Translations under genes and position numbers: made by a program
DNA from: Takakia lepidozioides
Taxonomy: Eukaryota; Streptophyta; Takakiopsida; Takakiales; Takakiaceae
DNA: 64,000 nucleotides
Assembly: GCA_030704615.1 (NCBI GenBank)
Contig: CM060733.1
Span: 54,250,001 to 54,314,000 of the forward strand
Direction of reading: 5' to 3'
The notes under the pieces: generated by a model
The model's input: the letters and a program-made list of their open reading frames with translations, nothing else
What the model was told of the DNA's origin: nothing
Database searches by the model: none
Shown here: in pieces, positions 21,596-32,726 of the stretch
Position numbering within the stretch: position 1 is the stretch's first letter
Layout of the letters: each line of letters begins with the position of its first letter

Positions 21596-22640
21596 ATGCA
21601 AAACGACAGAAGGGCTCTAGTTCAAAGACCCCTACCATCCCTGCAGCCCCAATCTCTCCTGGTGGCCAAGGCTGGTTGTATGGGACTGTCGGGCAGATGT
21701 ACCCTATATCATCATCGTCCTTCCAGCAGCCTGCATCAGGAGGCAATTACAACCAACAGCCTCAGTACATACAGAGTCCCCAAAGCCCACAGACAGAACC
21801 CATACTCGAACTTGCCTCCCTCACAGCAGCCCCCTTTCCAGGGTGCTCCGGTGCAGTTTGGAAACCAGCCTGGTTTTCACAACTTTGGGAGCAACAACCA
21901 GCCTCCTGTGTTGCCGTTTCTTTACCAACAACAACAGAGCCAACATGGTGGTGCAATGGGGCAAGTTGCCCACCCAAATTGGGGGCTTGTTGGAGGATGG
22001 GGTGCTGGACCTGTAGGTGATGCCGTCGTCAAGGGCGAAGCAGCAGCAAAGGATGTACAGCCAGCGGTGGAGGGGGCAGCAGCAAAGGCGCGGAGGGCAG
22101 AGCTTCGACGGGAAGCAAGGAAAGACAATAAGGACTTGCAAGAGCAGTGGAAGCGCAGTGCCTCAGAAGGTCAGCCTGTCTACACAATTACTACTACTAA
22201 GATAGGTGACATTGCGAAGGGGAAGTCAAAATGGCAAACAAAGATAAAAGGCCACGTGATACGCTGTCTTGACTTTGGGGGCAGGGGAATTAAACACCAG
22301 AATGAGGATAAGATAAATTTCATTGTCAAGGAGATGCAAATTGAGTTCCAGTATGCACCATTTCCTTTGAAGGCAAACGCAGTTCGTACTTACATAATGA
22401 ATTTCATGAAGAGTGAGAGATCTCACTAGAAGAGAGAGTGGACTGCACACAATACCAGGCCCGATGATTGTCCTCCACACGCGTGGAAGAGCTTGGTGGG
22501 ATGGTGGTCATCGAAAGAGGGGCAGGAGGAGGCCGAAGACAGGGCTGCATCTCGTGCTGCAGTAAAAAAGGGAAGCCACGTTGGACGGGCTGGAATTAAT
22601 TGCAGGGACATCAGCCTAATTGGTAAGATGACTTATATGT
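21596..22640 (+). pseudogene. Ptta/En/Spm-type transposon protein (Transposase_24-like)
   Basis: The frame has a Q/P-rich N-terminal part (LPPSQQPPFQGAPVQFGNQP), an Ala/Lys/Arg-rich linker, then the family core: IGDIAKGKSKWQTKIKGHVI, EMQIEFQYAPFPLKANAVRT and IMNFMKSERSH. A TAG stop at 22427-22429 interrupts it, and the same frame continues REWTAHNTRPDDCPP, AWKSLVGWWSSKEGQEEAED and SHVGRAG, i.e. the W-x-x-L-x-x-x-W-x-S and H-x-x-G pattern of this family. The 5' end begins in an exon-like context near 21596 after CTTGTAG. This is the second protein class of CACTA elements, consistent with CACTA-type ends at 18.4-18.6 kb. Not functional as it stands. Confidence 0.68.
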
Positions 22641-22759
22641 ATATTGCATCTGTCCTCTCATCTATGAACTTGCCCCCATGAGTGATGGCGAACTCCCTAA
22701 TGAGGGCTGGAGTCGTAGGTGGATGCACTCAAACGAGACAAACTGCTTCAAACAAACAA

Positions 22760-25030
22760 GTATGCGAATAGGACATCCACAAAGAACGGGTGTTTTCAAC
22801 TTGGCACACTGGTCCAGTGTGGCCCATTTAGACATCAAAAAATGGGCACAAACAGTTTGCGTTGAAGCACACTGTTTGGTGCTTCCAACTACGGGTGTTT
22901 TGACCTTGGCATACTGGCCCTGTGTGGCCCAATTAGACATAAAAAAAACAAGCATAAATAGGAGCACAAATAGTGTGATTTGAAGCACATTGTTTGGTGC
23001 TTCCAATTATAGGTTTTTTGACATGGCATACTGGCCCTGTGTGGCTCATTTTGAAATCAAAAAACAGGCTGAGAGAAGGGTACAAATAGTGTGCGTTGAC
23101 GGGCACTGTTTGATGCTTCCAACTATGGGGTTGTTTGACATGGCATTCTGGCACTGTTTGGCCCATTTACACATCAAAAAATTAGCATAAAGGGGAGCAC
23201 AAACAGTGTGCTTTGAAGCACACTGTTTGGAGCTCCCAATTAGGGTTTTTTGACATGGCATAGTGGCCTTGTGTGGCCCATTTAGACATCCAAAAACAGG
23301 CGGAGATGGCGGCACAAACAGTGTGCGTTGACGCACACTGTTTGGAGCTTCCAACTATGGGGTTTTGTGACATGGCATTCTGGCACTGTGTTGCCCATTT
23401 AGACATCAATAAACAAGTATCAAGGGGAGCAAAAATAGTGTGCTTCGAAGCACAGTGTTTGGTGCTTCCAATTAGGGGTTTTTTGACATGGCATTCTGGA
23501 CCTGTGTGGCTCATTTGGAATAAAAAAACAGGCCGAGAGAAGGGCACAAACAGGGTGCGTTGATGCGCACTGTTTGATGCTTCCAACTATGGGGTTGTTT
23601 GACATGGCATTTTGGCACTTTTTGGCCCATTTACACATCAAAAAATTAGCATAAAGGGGAGCAAAAACAGTGTGCTTTCAAACACACTGTTTGGAGCTCC
23701 CAATTAGGGGTTTTTTGACAGGGCACAATGGCCTTGTGTGGCCCATTCATACATCAAAAAACAGGCTGAGATGGCGGCACAAACAGTGTGCGTTGACGCA
23801 CACTCTTTGGTGCTTCCAACTATGGGGTGCTTTTACATGGCATTTTGGCCCTGTGTTGCCCATTTAAACATCAATAAACCAACATAAAGGGGAGCAGAAA
23901 CAGTGTGCTTTAAGCACACTGTTTGGAGCTCCCAATTAGGAGTTTATTGACATGGCATACTGGCCCTGTGTAGCTCATTTTGAAATTAAAAAACAGGCTG
24001 AGAGAAGGCACAAACAGTGTGCATTGACGCGCACTGTTTAATGCTTCCAACTATGGGGTTGTTTGACATGGCATTCTGGCACTGTTTGGCCCATTTAGAC
24101 ATCAATAAACAAGCATAAAGGGGAGCAGAAACAGTGTGCTTTCAAGCACACTATTTGGTGCTTCCAATTAGGGTTTTTTTGACATTGCATACTGGCCGTG
24201 TGTGGCTCATTTTGAAATCAAAAAACAAGCTGAGAGAAGGGCACAAACAGTGTGCGTTTACGTACACTGTTTGATGCTTCCAACCATGGGGTTGTTTGAC
24301 ATGGCATTCTGGCACTATTTGGCCCATTTACACATCAAAACATTAGCATAAAGGGAAGAAAAAACAGTGTGCTCTGAAGCACATTGTTTGGTGCTCCCAA
24401 TTAGGGGTTTTTTGACATGGCATAGTGGCCTTGTGTGGCCCATTTAGACATAAAAAAACAGGCTGAGATGGCGTCACAAAAAGTGTGCGTTGACGCACAG
24501 TATTTGGTGCTTCCAATTATGGGGTTTTCTTACATGGCATTCTGGCCCTATGTTGTCCATTTAGACTTCAATAAACAAGCATAAAGGGGAGCAGAAACAG
24601 TGTGCTTTGAAGCACACTGTTTGGTGCTTCCAATAAGGGGTTTTTTGACATGGCATACTGGCCGTGTGTGGCTCATTTTGAAATCAAAAAATAGGGTAAG
24701 AGAAGGGCACAAACAGTGTGCGTTGACGCACAGTGTTTGATGCTTCCAACCATGGGGTTGTTTGACATGGCATTCTGACATTATTTGGCCCATTTACACA
24801 TCAAAACATTAGCATAAAGGGAAGAAATAACAGTGTGCTGTGAAGCACACTGTTTGGAGCTCCCAATTAGGGGTTTTTTGACATGGCATAGTGGCCTTAG
24901 GTGGCCCATTTAGACATAAAAAAAACAGGCTGAGATGGCGTCACAAACAGTGTGCGTTGACGCACACTATTTGGTGCTTCCAACTATGGGGTTTTCTGAC
25001 ATGGCATTCTAGCCCTGTGTTGCCCATTTA
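22760..25030. repeat. Satellite array, 116-bp monomers in alternating types
   Basis: About nineteen monomers of 115-117 bp. Each carries a hairpin-forming palindrome, arms CAAACAGTGTGCG and CGCACACTGTTTG around TTGA (or CAAACAGTGTGCT / AGCACACTGTTTG), followed by TTCCAACTATGGGG (type A) or CCCAATTAGGGG (type B). A and B alternate through the array, and A monomers themselves mostly alternate between a TTGAAATC..GAGAGAAGG and a TAGACATC..GAGATGGCGG form, giving a period of about 464 bp. The first one or two units (22760-22930) are divergent. All ORFs in the array are by-products of the repeat. The array resumes at 36917 after a retrotransposon. Confidence 0.93.
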
Positions 25031-28000
25031 GACCTCAACTAGTTGACGGAGATGATTGAGCACTACCCGAAAATGTCTGACCCTCCTTTGGCTGATATCG
25101 AGGTAACCTCTTGGCATAGGAGATCCTCGTCGTTTCTTTTCTGCCATCTGAAGTGCATAGTCTTCTGCCATGTCAAAAGAGTCCGCTGAAGAAACAGTAG
25201 TTTCAAAATCCTCGTCCCCCCTGAGGTGTTTTAACGGTCGAACTCTAACTGGAATCTTGTGGGGCATACAATGTGGTCCCACCATGTCTGGAAGTTCAAA
25301 CTGTACAACTTGCTGTAAGCGCTTAATGGCAAAATTGGTGAACACCCTGAACTCCTTGTCCGTATAGGTGAGTGGTGTGCCAATGACTTGGGAACAGTGC
25401 AAGTATTTCCATGCCTCATGTCCCTTAAAGGAAATATCGTCAGGGCCAAATTTCTATGTTGTCAAATTATTCCAGGCCGAATGAAACCATGATCGAAGTT
25501 GGGAATCCTTTTGCATCATAACTTTTGCTTCATATAGGTACATATGATGTGGCACTGAAGGTAAGACCCAATGATCCCCACTGGAATAACTCAGAAAGCG
25601 CGATTGCATCCTCTGTTGCTCAATGTGATAACGTGCTAGAAAACAAGCAACATAGTATAATCCACAGCCCATGACAATACTTGATACCTCCTTGGTCTTG
25701 GTATAAATGTATCCATGTACAACTTGGAAGGAAATTAATTCCTTCAACATGGTACTTGCTTCAGACCAGTACCTCGCAAAGTGATGATCCTCAATGGGTC
25801 GATTGTTCGGAAGAACCTTAGTCCTAGTTGCCACTGGCTGCCAAATGCGCATGATCTGGTAGTAATGTGCCAATGACTGCGGAGGACTAAATTCCTTCCA
25901 AGCCAAATCCAACACAATGGGAATTTGGTTGAAGGGCATAATCATAGCCCGATTGTACTCCCATGCAGCAGGAGTCCTAGATGGGTGAAAAGCAGCATCC
26001 TCCCATATCTCAGGCTGTGGTATGGCTGTAGTAACAACAGGGTCAGCTACCTGCACAGTCACTTGTTGTGGTATTGGTAGCTTTGGCCCTTGTACCACTG
26101 GCATCTCCTGCACCCCTTGCGAAGAAGACTGAAAAATTAGAGTTCTGGCTTGTAAATAAGTAGCCATTAGCTGCTCCTCAGGTACAAAAACTCTCTTGTC
26201 AATATTTGAACTCGGGTCATCCACCTGAGTCTGCAGGCCTTCTACATCCTCCTGTAGCTCCGTTATCCTACTATAGACATTGTCTATAGTAGTTGTGGCA
26301 ATGTTCTGCATCTGCAGTCTGAGCTCATTCATCTCGCCCTGGGTGAGCTTCCGTGGTGCTTTGCCTTCCACCGGCCCTTATGCTAACCAGACCTGCATAA
26401 GGTGGTTATCCACCAAGTTGTATGTGGCACCCCTAAGAGTCTGCTCTTCTGTGAGCATGTACACATCTAACTGCTGCTGTAAAGCCTCCATGCGCTTCGC
26501 ATAAGGTTCAACCAAACTCGCATAGGCAGCAGCTAGATTATTGGCTTCCTTCCAAGCCTTGTTAGCCACAGAGAGTTCATTTCTATTTACCATGATCGTT
26601 TGTTGCAACTCCAGGATGTACCTCTCTTGGTCAGCTTCAACCTGTGTGTATTGCTTGAAAGTATTCTCATTGCGACAGATTGTATTCTTCATATCAACAA
26701 TGAGTTTCGCCTGTTCGACTGTCTCTGCCTCTGCCTTCATACATCTCTCCCCTTGTCTATTAACTTCTAATGCAGTTTGCTCAAGAGTAGTTATGAGTGT
26801 AGCACATTGTATGGTCATCCTCTCATGTACTGCCTGCAACTCTGTATGTAGTGCATTCACTTCTTGCAACTTGCCCTCATGCTTCACCTGCAATTGGTAT
26901 AACTGTTGTTTATGTGCTTCGTGCAACTGGTCCTGCGCGAGGCCTGCTTCAATCAAATGTTCCTTGGCCAACTGCAAAACAGTTTTTGTATCCTCTAACT
27001 CTTGCTGTAACTTGAGATTGACCTCCTCATCGACCTTGTTTGCACACTCAGTGGCAAGTCGAGCCTCAAACTCCTTTCTGAGTTCCTCCCTCAAAGCTGC
27101 CAATTGGATAGATGGAACATGGGATTTCACATAAGTGCCCAACAAATTAAGTGTTCTGCTTATGGAACTCATAAGCATGGCCTGCTGAGGGTCTTCATGG
27201 GGAGCTTGCTGCGGTTCTCCCTGATCTTCAAAAGTGTGATGCCTCACCAACCATTCAGGCCATTGCCCCACCATATTTTCTTCCTGAACCACCTCATCCG
27301 CCACTGGTGCTGCAGTGTCTTGATATTCTACCCCTGGTACCTCCGTCACAGGTGTGGGTATTACATGTACAGCAGGGTTTCCCCTGGACAACCGCTGCAC
27401 CTCTGGAATCACTGATTCCCTTACCAAGCCAGAGTTTTCATAGAGAAGGTCACCCTTCTCAATTTCGGCCACGACCTGCTCTTTAATGGGAATGTCCAAC
27501 CTTTCTCCTTCTAGAGCAATTGGGGGTGATGTCACAGCATATACTAACTGTGGAACCTCTAAAACAACTGAGTCAATTGGTTGTGGTGGCTGTGGTATCG
27601 AAGTGACTTCCTCTTCCCTCTCTGAAGGCCGTGCTTCCAATAATAGCAGCTCTCTGTGCTGCTGTGCCTCATCCTGCACAAGAGCTTGGGAAACATTATC
27701 GTGCGGTTTCCGTGAAGCCAGTGGATCCGCCACTACAGTCATACCCCGCCTCTGTCTCTTAGACTGGTGTTGCCCTGCCAGTCCACCCTCACTGTGTGAA
27801 GAGCCCTGCTCTTCAATTGCAGTGGTTTCTGCCTCAAACACTCCCATCTCCGTACGTTCCCGAGTATCAAGTATGCAAGAATAAAGAATTATTTGGGCAA
27901 TGACTGGACCAGACACAATGATCGGAGACTTAGCAGCAGTGTCATGTAACCTCTTCATCTCGTCCACCAATCCATTGTACATTAACTCCGCCCAAGCGAC

Positions 28001-29330
28001 ATCCTCTCCCCTCAAAGCCTTCAGTATCTCCTCTGTGAATGACCTGCTCAAATACTGTTGGTTCTGTTTCATGGCAAACAGAACGTTCAATATTTGACCA
28101 ACTTCCCTAAGCCCTGGGTACTCGGCTTTGGTACAAGCGTAGCCTTGAGTTTTAAAGAAACTCCATTCTTGGAACAAATTCCCTATCTGCAATCTTGCCA
28201 TGTGCTCATCCACATCCACATGTCCTGATGGCAAATCAAACAATTGCTGCAGATACTGGGGAATAATTTCTATATCTACTCCCCTCACCTGAGTAACTCC
28301 CGTCCGAGGCTCAAAATTATGAAGAAATTGTATCATGAACTGCCGATGATGCAAGGACCAGTCCTTGCGTAGCAGCCCTTCCAATCGCAACTCCCTTAGC
28401 AGCTGTACTGCCTGCGGTGCTGCAATTGTTTGCTTCTGCAATATCGTCGTGCTCTTCACCCTGATATCTTCCATTCCCCTCACTCTCTTCATTCTAGACA
28501 AACAGATAGGTTTTGTTTGAAACAACTGAAGGAAAGCTTGCAGGGCACAGAGCATGAAGGTATGGTTGGCACAGAATGAAATGGGTAAGTGCTTGTAAGC
28601 CTGTGGGGCTTGCAAGTATCGATTTAGAGAAAATGTACTCTCCGTTCGTCTGTCCTTGTGCCACTGCGTAAGTAGTAAGGCGAGCGTGTAGTCTGTTATT
28701 TCCACCATAGCTTCAAAGCTATAGCTTTGATTGTCTCCCCTGTCGAGACGCCCGTTACTCGGTACCACGCCAACTTTTGCGCTCATAATTTCTCTAAATT
28801 CTTGATCTTGCTTCTTGGAAAATACCCTCTGCAGGTAATTCTGGCTCATGATTGGCTGTTGGCTCTGTGATTGGTTTTGTAATTTAATTGTCTTCCGTGG
28901 ATTTTCCCCCATGGACTGTCCACTAGGATAGCACATGTGACAAGGATTTCGCTTTTCGGTACTTGTAAAGGGTTCCGTTACCCTTTCCATGTATGCGTTA
29001 ATGGGCCCACAATAAATTTCGGTTAACGTGCCGGGTAGGAACTTTGACGGCCAATTTTGTCTTCCTTCTTGATGACACCCGTTCTTGCAATTCATGTCCG
29101 GCTGTGTGTCTCGCCCTGGCGTCCACGTGTCCATTTCTAAACCTGCCTCCGTCCACTTTTCCGCCGGCCACTCTCCGGATGTTAACCCACGTGCACCTGT
29201 CACTGATCCTATGGACTGTGTAACCTCGGTAGGCTGTGTTGAGCTGTGATAGGCTGTGTGGCACTGTGATAGGCTGTGATAGGCTGTGTCACGCTGTGAT
29301 GGGCTGTGATAGGTATGCGAACACCTGTAG
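25031..29330 (-). pseudogene. Long post-integrase ORF of element 1, coiled-coil rich
   Basis: About 1,430 codons downstream of integrase in the same frame. The first segment is Gln/Ser-rich (CACAGCC repeats at 29220-29330 encode HSPSQRDTAYHS-like peptides). Next comes a globular part with LRKDWSLHHRQFMIQFLHNF and TGVTQVRGVDIEI, resembling the putative plant transposon protein domain found in Athila-type third ORFs. After an acidic linker follow roughly 300 residues of heptad-rich coiled coil (LEDTKTVLQLAKEHLIEAGL, LYQLQVKHEGKLQEVNAL). A TAA at 26378-26380 and a TAG near 25454 interrupt the frame, which otherwise continues to the array border. No signal peptide or membrane segment is evident, so an envelope role is not supported. 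Function unknown; it occupies the position of the env-like ORF. Confidence 0.65.
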
Positions 29331-30508
29331 TTCCCGCCCTGGTCATATATGCTCGGCTTAGCGACAAGTGCTCCATACTCCGTTGGTATCACTGGCGCAG
29401 CCCGTGACTGCTTTTGCGTTTCAACATGCAAATCGTGCTGCAATGGTTTGTCATGGATACCACTGTACCCCTTCAACTTATTGGCATTGACTCTTCCCAG
29501 CATCTCTTTGTTAATGGTTTGTAACATGGCTGTGTTGTTATCATATATCTTCTGTATGACATAAGGTCCCTTCCATGGTGATTTAAGCTTAGAAGCTTTA
29601 ATCTTCCCCTTCTTCTGCAACCAGAGAACCAAATCTCCCGTCTTAAAAGTCTTTAATTTGTCTTCATCAAACTGTTCCTTCCTCTTCATCTGAATTCTGG
29701 TCATGTTATTAGCTGCATCAGCATGTACTTCTTCCACATGGTATAATTCATGTTTCCTGACCTTAATTGAATCTTCCAATTTCATTCTCTTTCCCCATTC
29801 CGTTCTCATTGTAGGTAATAAGAATTCCACTAGAAGTAAAGCTTCCATACCATAAACTAATTGGAATGGTGTATACTTAGTGGTGACTTTATATGAAGTC
29901 TTGTATGACCACAAAGGTGTCAGCAGCTTTGTATCCCAATCCGTTCTGTTTGCATTGACTATCTTAGCCAAGATAGTACATAATATTTTGTTGATAGCCC
30001 CTGCCTGCCCATTACCCTGTGGGTAATACGTTGTACTCTTCCTATGCACAATCATGAACTCTTTAGTCAAAAGTTCAATGGTCTCATTAATGAAGTGACT
30101 TCCCTGGTCACTGATAAATTCCAAGGGACAGCCAAATCGTGTAAGTATGTTCTCATACAGGAACCTTGTTGTGGACTTGGCTGTGTTGTCCCTCAGAGCT
30201 TTAGCTTCCACCCACTTCGTAGTATAATCAGTGGCTGTAATTATATACTTGTTCTGTGTATTCTTGGCCGGTGGGTTAATTGTTCCAACAAAGTCTAGTC
30301 CCCATTTCTGAAATGGTTCAGTAGGCATCGTAGGATGCAAAGCCATCTTCCCAGATCTCTGCAAAGGTCCTAGCCTCTGACATTCATCACAACTCTGACA
30401 ATACTTGTGTACATCCTTGAACAAAGTAGGCCACCAGTAACCTGCAAGTAGTATCTTCCTACTGGTAGTCTCTTCTCCAAAATGTCCTCCACTTGGCCTA
30501 AGTAACAT
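29331..30508 (-). pseudogene. Integrase of element 1, catalytic Glu replaced
   Basis: Ty3/gypsy integrase on the minus strand: the zinc-binding block (GGHFGEETTSRK, then CQSCDECQRLG), catalytic core with WGLDFVGTINP (first Asp), LEFISDQGSHF (second Asp) and NGQAGAINK. The last motif normally reads NGQAE; here codon 29999-30001 (GGG on the minus strand) gives Gly in place of the catalytic Glu. The C-terminal part (GDLVLWLQKKGKIKASKLKS, WKGPYVIQKIYDNNT) is the usual beta-barrel domain. The upstream end at 30508 is an inversion breakpoint, so the first His of the HHCC finger is separated. There is no stop between integrase and the following ORF. Confidence 0.9.
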
Positions 30509-32726
30509 GAAACCAGCCCCATTTACAGTAACAATGGCAGATCAAAGAAGTGTACAGCCATTGGGATTGATAAGAGGAGTTAAGATACAGATTCAAAAGA
30601 TGATCTTTATGATCACAGTAACTGTGTTGAAAATGGATGAAGTCATGGAGGCTTACTCCTTATTATTGGGACGTCCGTGGCTGAAACAGGCCAGGGTATT
30701 CCATGACTGGAATTCCCAGTTACTAACTGTGCATAATGGGATGCACAAGATACAAATTACCACTAAGAAATCTAGTAGATTACCTGCTACGAGAAGACCT
30801 CAAGGGGTCAGGGAGTATGACTGGAGGAGAGGACTGGATGAGGAGTAGGAAGCTACCCTGTTCGCTGCACACCCAGAGTGGGAGCAGGTTGCAAAGATGC
30901 AGCTGGAAGGCCTAAGTTGTTTAAAAGGTATCTGTTGTGGTGTAGTGACAATAACACCAATTGAAGGTGAAACAAGCAGTTACCCACCACATTTCTATGA
31001 AGAAAGAGAATGAGAAATGGAAATCCTAGAGGAACCAGCCACTGTGAGTTTACAAGATGAAGTGGTTACTGGTTGGACAATCACAGCTGATGAGCAGGTG
31101 AGAGAAGTGAATGTGGGAACTGAAGAGGAACCGAGGATGGTGAAGGTAGGGGCTGATTTGGAGCCAGAATTCTTTGAGGAAGCTAAAAGTTTGTTCATCA
31201 AATACAGAGATGTATTTGCTTGGAGCTACGAGTATCTAAAAGGGATACCACCTGAGATATGTCAGCATAAGATTGAACTAGAACCAGGGTCAGTACCAAT
31301 CAAACAGGCAAGGTACAGAATGAATCCCAACTATGCACAGAAGGTTGGAGAAGAGATCAAGAAGTTGGCTGAGGCTAAGTTTATATACCCGATAGAGTAT
31401 ACAACTTGGTTGTCACCCATTGTGATAATTCCCAAGAAGAATGGTAAACTGAGAGTTTGTGTGAACTATAAGAAGTTGAATGCTTGCACGAAGAAAGATC
31501 CTTTCCCTTTGCCATTCACAGAAACGGTGTTGGACACTGTGGCAGGCCATGAGATGTACTCATTCATGGATGGCTTCAGTGGTTATAATCAAGTGCAAGT
31601 GGCAGAAGAAGACCAGGGAAAGACAGCTTTCATCACAGACTGGGGTGCTTATGCATACAAAGTCATGCCTTTTGGACTATATAATGCACCAGCAACCTTT
31701 CAGAGAGTGATAAGTGAATCTTTTCATGAGTATCTGGATGATTTCATGCAGGTGTTCTTGGATGATTTCAGTGTGTACAGCTCTAAGAATGAACACTTGC
31801 ATAAATTGGAGTTATGTTTGGCCAGATGCAGGATGAGAGGTCTGGGCCTGAATCCAGAGAAGTGTACTTTCTGTGTGAACTCAGGGGTGCTTTTGGGACA
31901 CATTGTGTGTAAGAGAGGACTTCTTGTGGATCCCAAGAAGATAGAGGCCATTAAAGCCTCTCCACCACCAGTAAATGTTAAGAGTCTAAGGAGATTCCTT
32001 GGACAAACCAGTTATTATAGAAGATTTGTCAAAAGGTATGCACAGATAGCAGCACCATTAAGCAAGCTTCTGAAGAAAAATGCAGTGTTTGCATGGACAG
32101 TTGAATGTCAACAGGCTTTTGAGGAACTTACATTGTCAGTAACAACTCACTGTGATGCCTCAGGAGAAGCGTTGGGAGCGGTGTTAGATTCACCGGTGTA
32201 CTATGCTAGCAGGTTGATGAACAGTGCTGAAAGGAACTATAGCACAACTGAAAGAGAAGCATTGGCAATGATTTATGCAGTCAAGAAATTCAGGCATTAC
32301 CTATTGGGAAGAAAGTTTATGTTTTATGTGGATCACCAGGCTCTGATATATCTGGTGAACAAACCTTTGATAAGTGGAAGGATAGCAAGGTGGTTAATAA
32401 TCTTGCACGAGTTTGAGTTCGAAGTTGTTTACAAGCCTGGCCGTTTGCATCTTGTGGCAGATCATTTGTCACGCCTAACAACAGGAGAGCCCGCCACAGG
32501 AGTAGACGACCAATTGCCTGATGCGAGTTTATTTGCAATGGAGGTGCAAGGAAGTGCAGATGAATGGTTAGATTGGCAGTGGCCAATCAGATAATACCTT
32601 ACTCATGGTCAGTGCCCACCTAGTTATGGTAAGGAGCAGAGGAAGAGAATCGCTATCAAGGCTTTACCTTATACTATGGTAGGGGGCAGAATGTATAAGC
32701 TAGGACCTGATGGAGTACTTAAACGT
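30509..32726 (+). pseudogene. Inverted block of element 1: protease C-part, RT, RNase H
   Basis: One continuous plus-strand frame with three stops (near 30846, 31012 and 32592). It starts in the C-terminal half of the retroviral-type protease (FTVTMADQRSVQPLGLI, SLLLGRPWLKQARVF), continues through the pre-RT linker, RT (YRMNPNYAQKVGEEIKKLAE, LRVCVNYKKLNA, VMPFGLYNAPATFQR, QVFLDDFSVYS) and RNase H (HCDASGEALGAVL, YSTTEREALAMIYAVKKF, YVDHQALIYL, VADHLSRL), and ends in the pre-integrase linker (KLGPDGVLKRW). RNase H has two short internal deletions. Gag-protease on its right and integrase on its left lie on the minus strand, so the block has been flipped in place. Confidence 0.92.

Noticed and set aside
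22662-24793. Many ORFs on both strands with similar Cys-rich peptides
   Set aside because: They are translations of the satellite monomers and recur with the repeat period.
22760-25030. Regular palindromic repeats that could suggest a CRISPR array
   Set aside because: Units are 116 bp, nearly all sequence is repeated with no unique spacers, and the host is a plant nucleus; it is a satellite.
26541-27134. Plus-strand ORF of 197 codons
   Set aside because: It is the antisense shadow of the coiled-coil ORF; high Cys/Ser content reflects the complement of Gln/Glu/Ala codons.
25031-29330. Env-like glycoprotein
   Set aside because: No signal peptide, transmembrane segment or glycosylation-rich ectodomain is visible; the frame is hydrophilic coiled coil.
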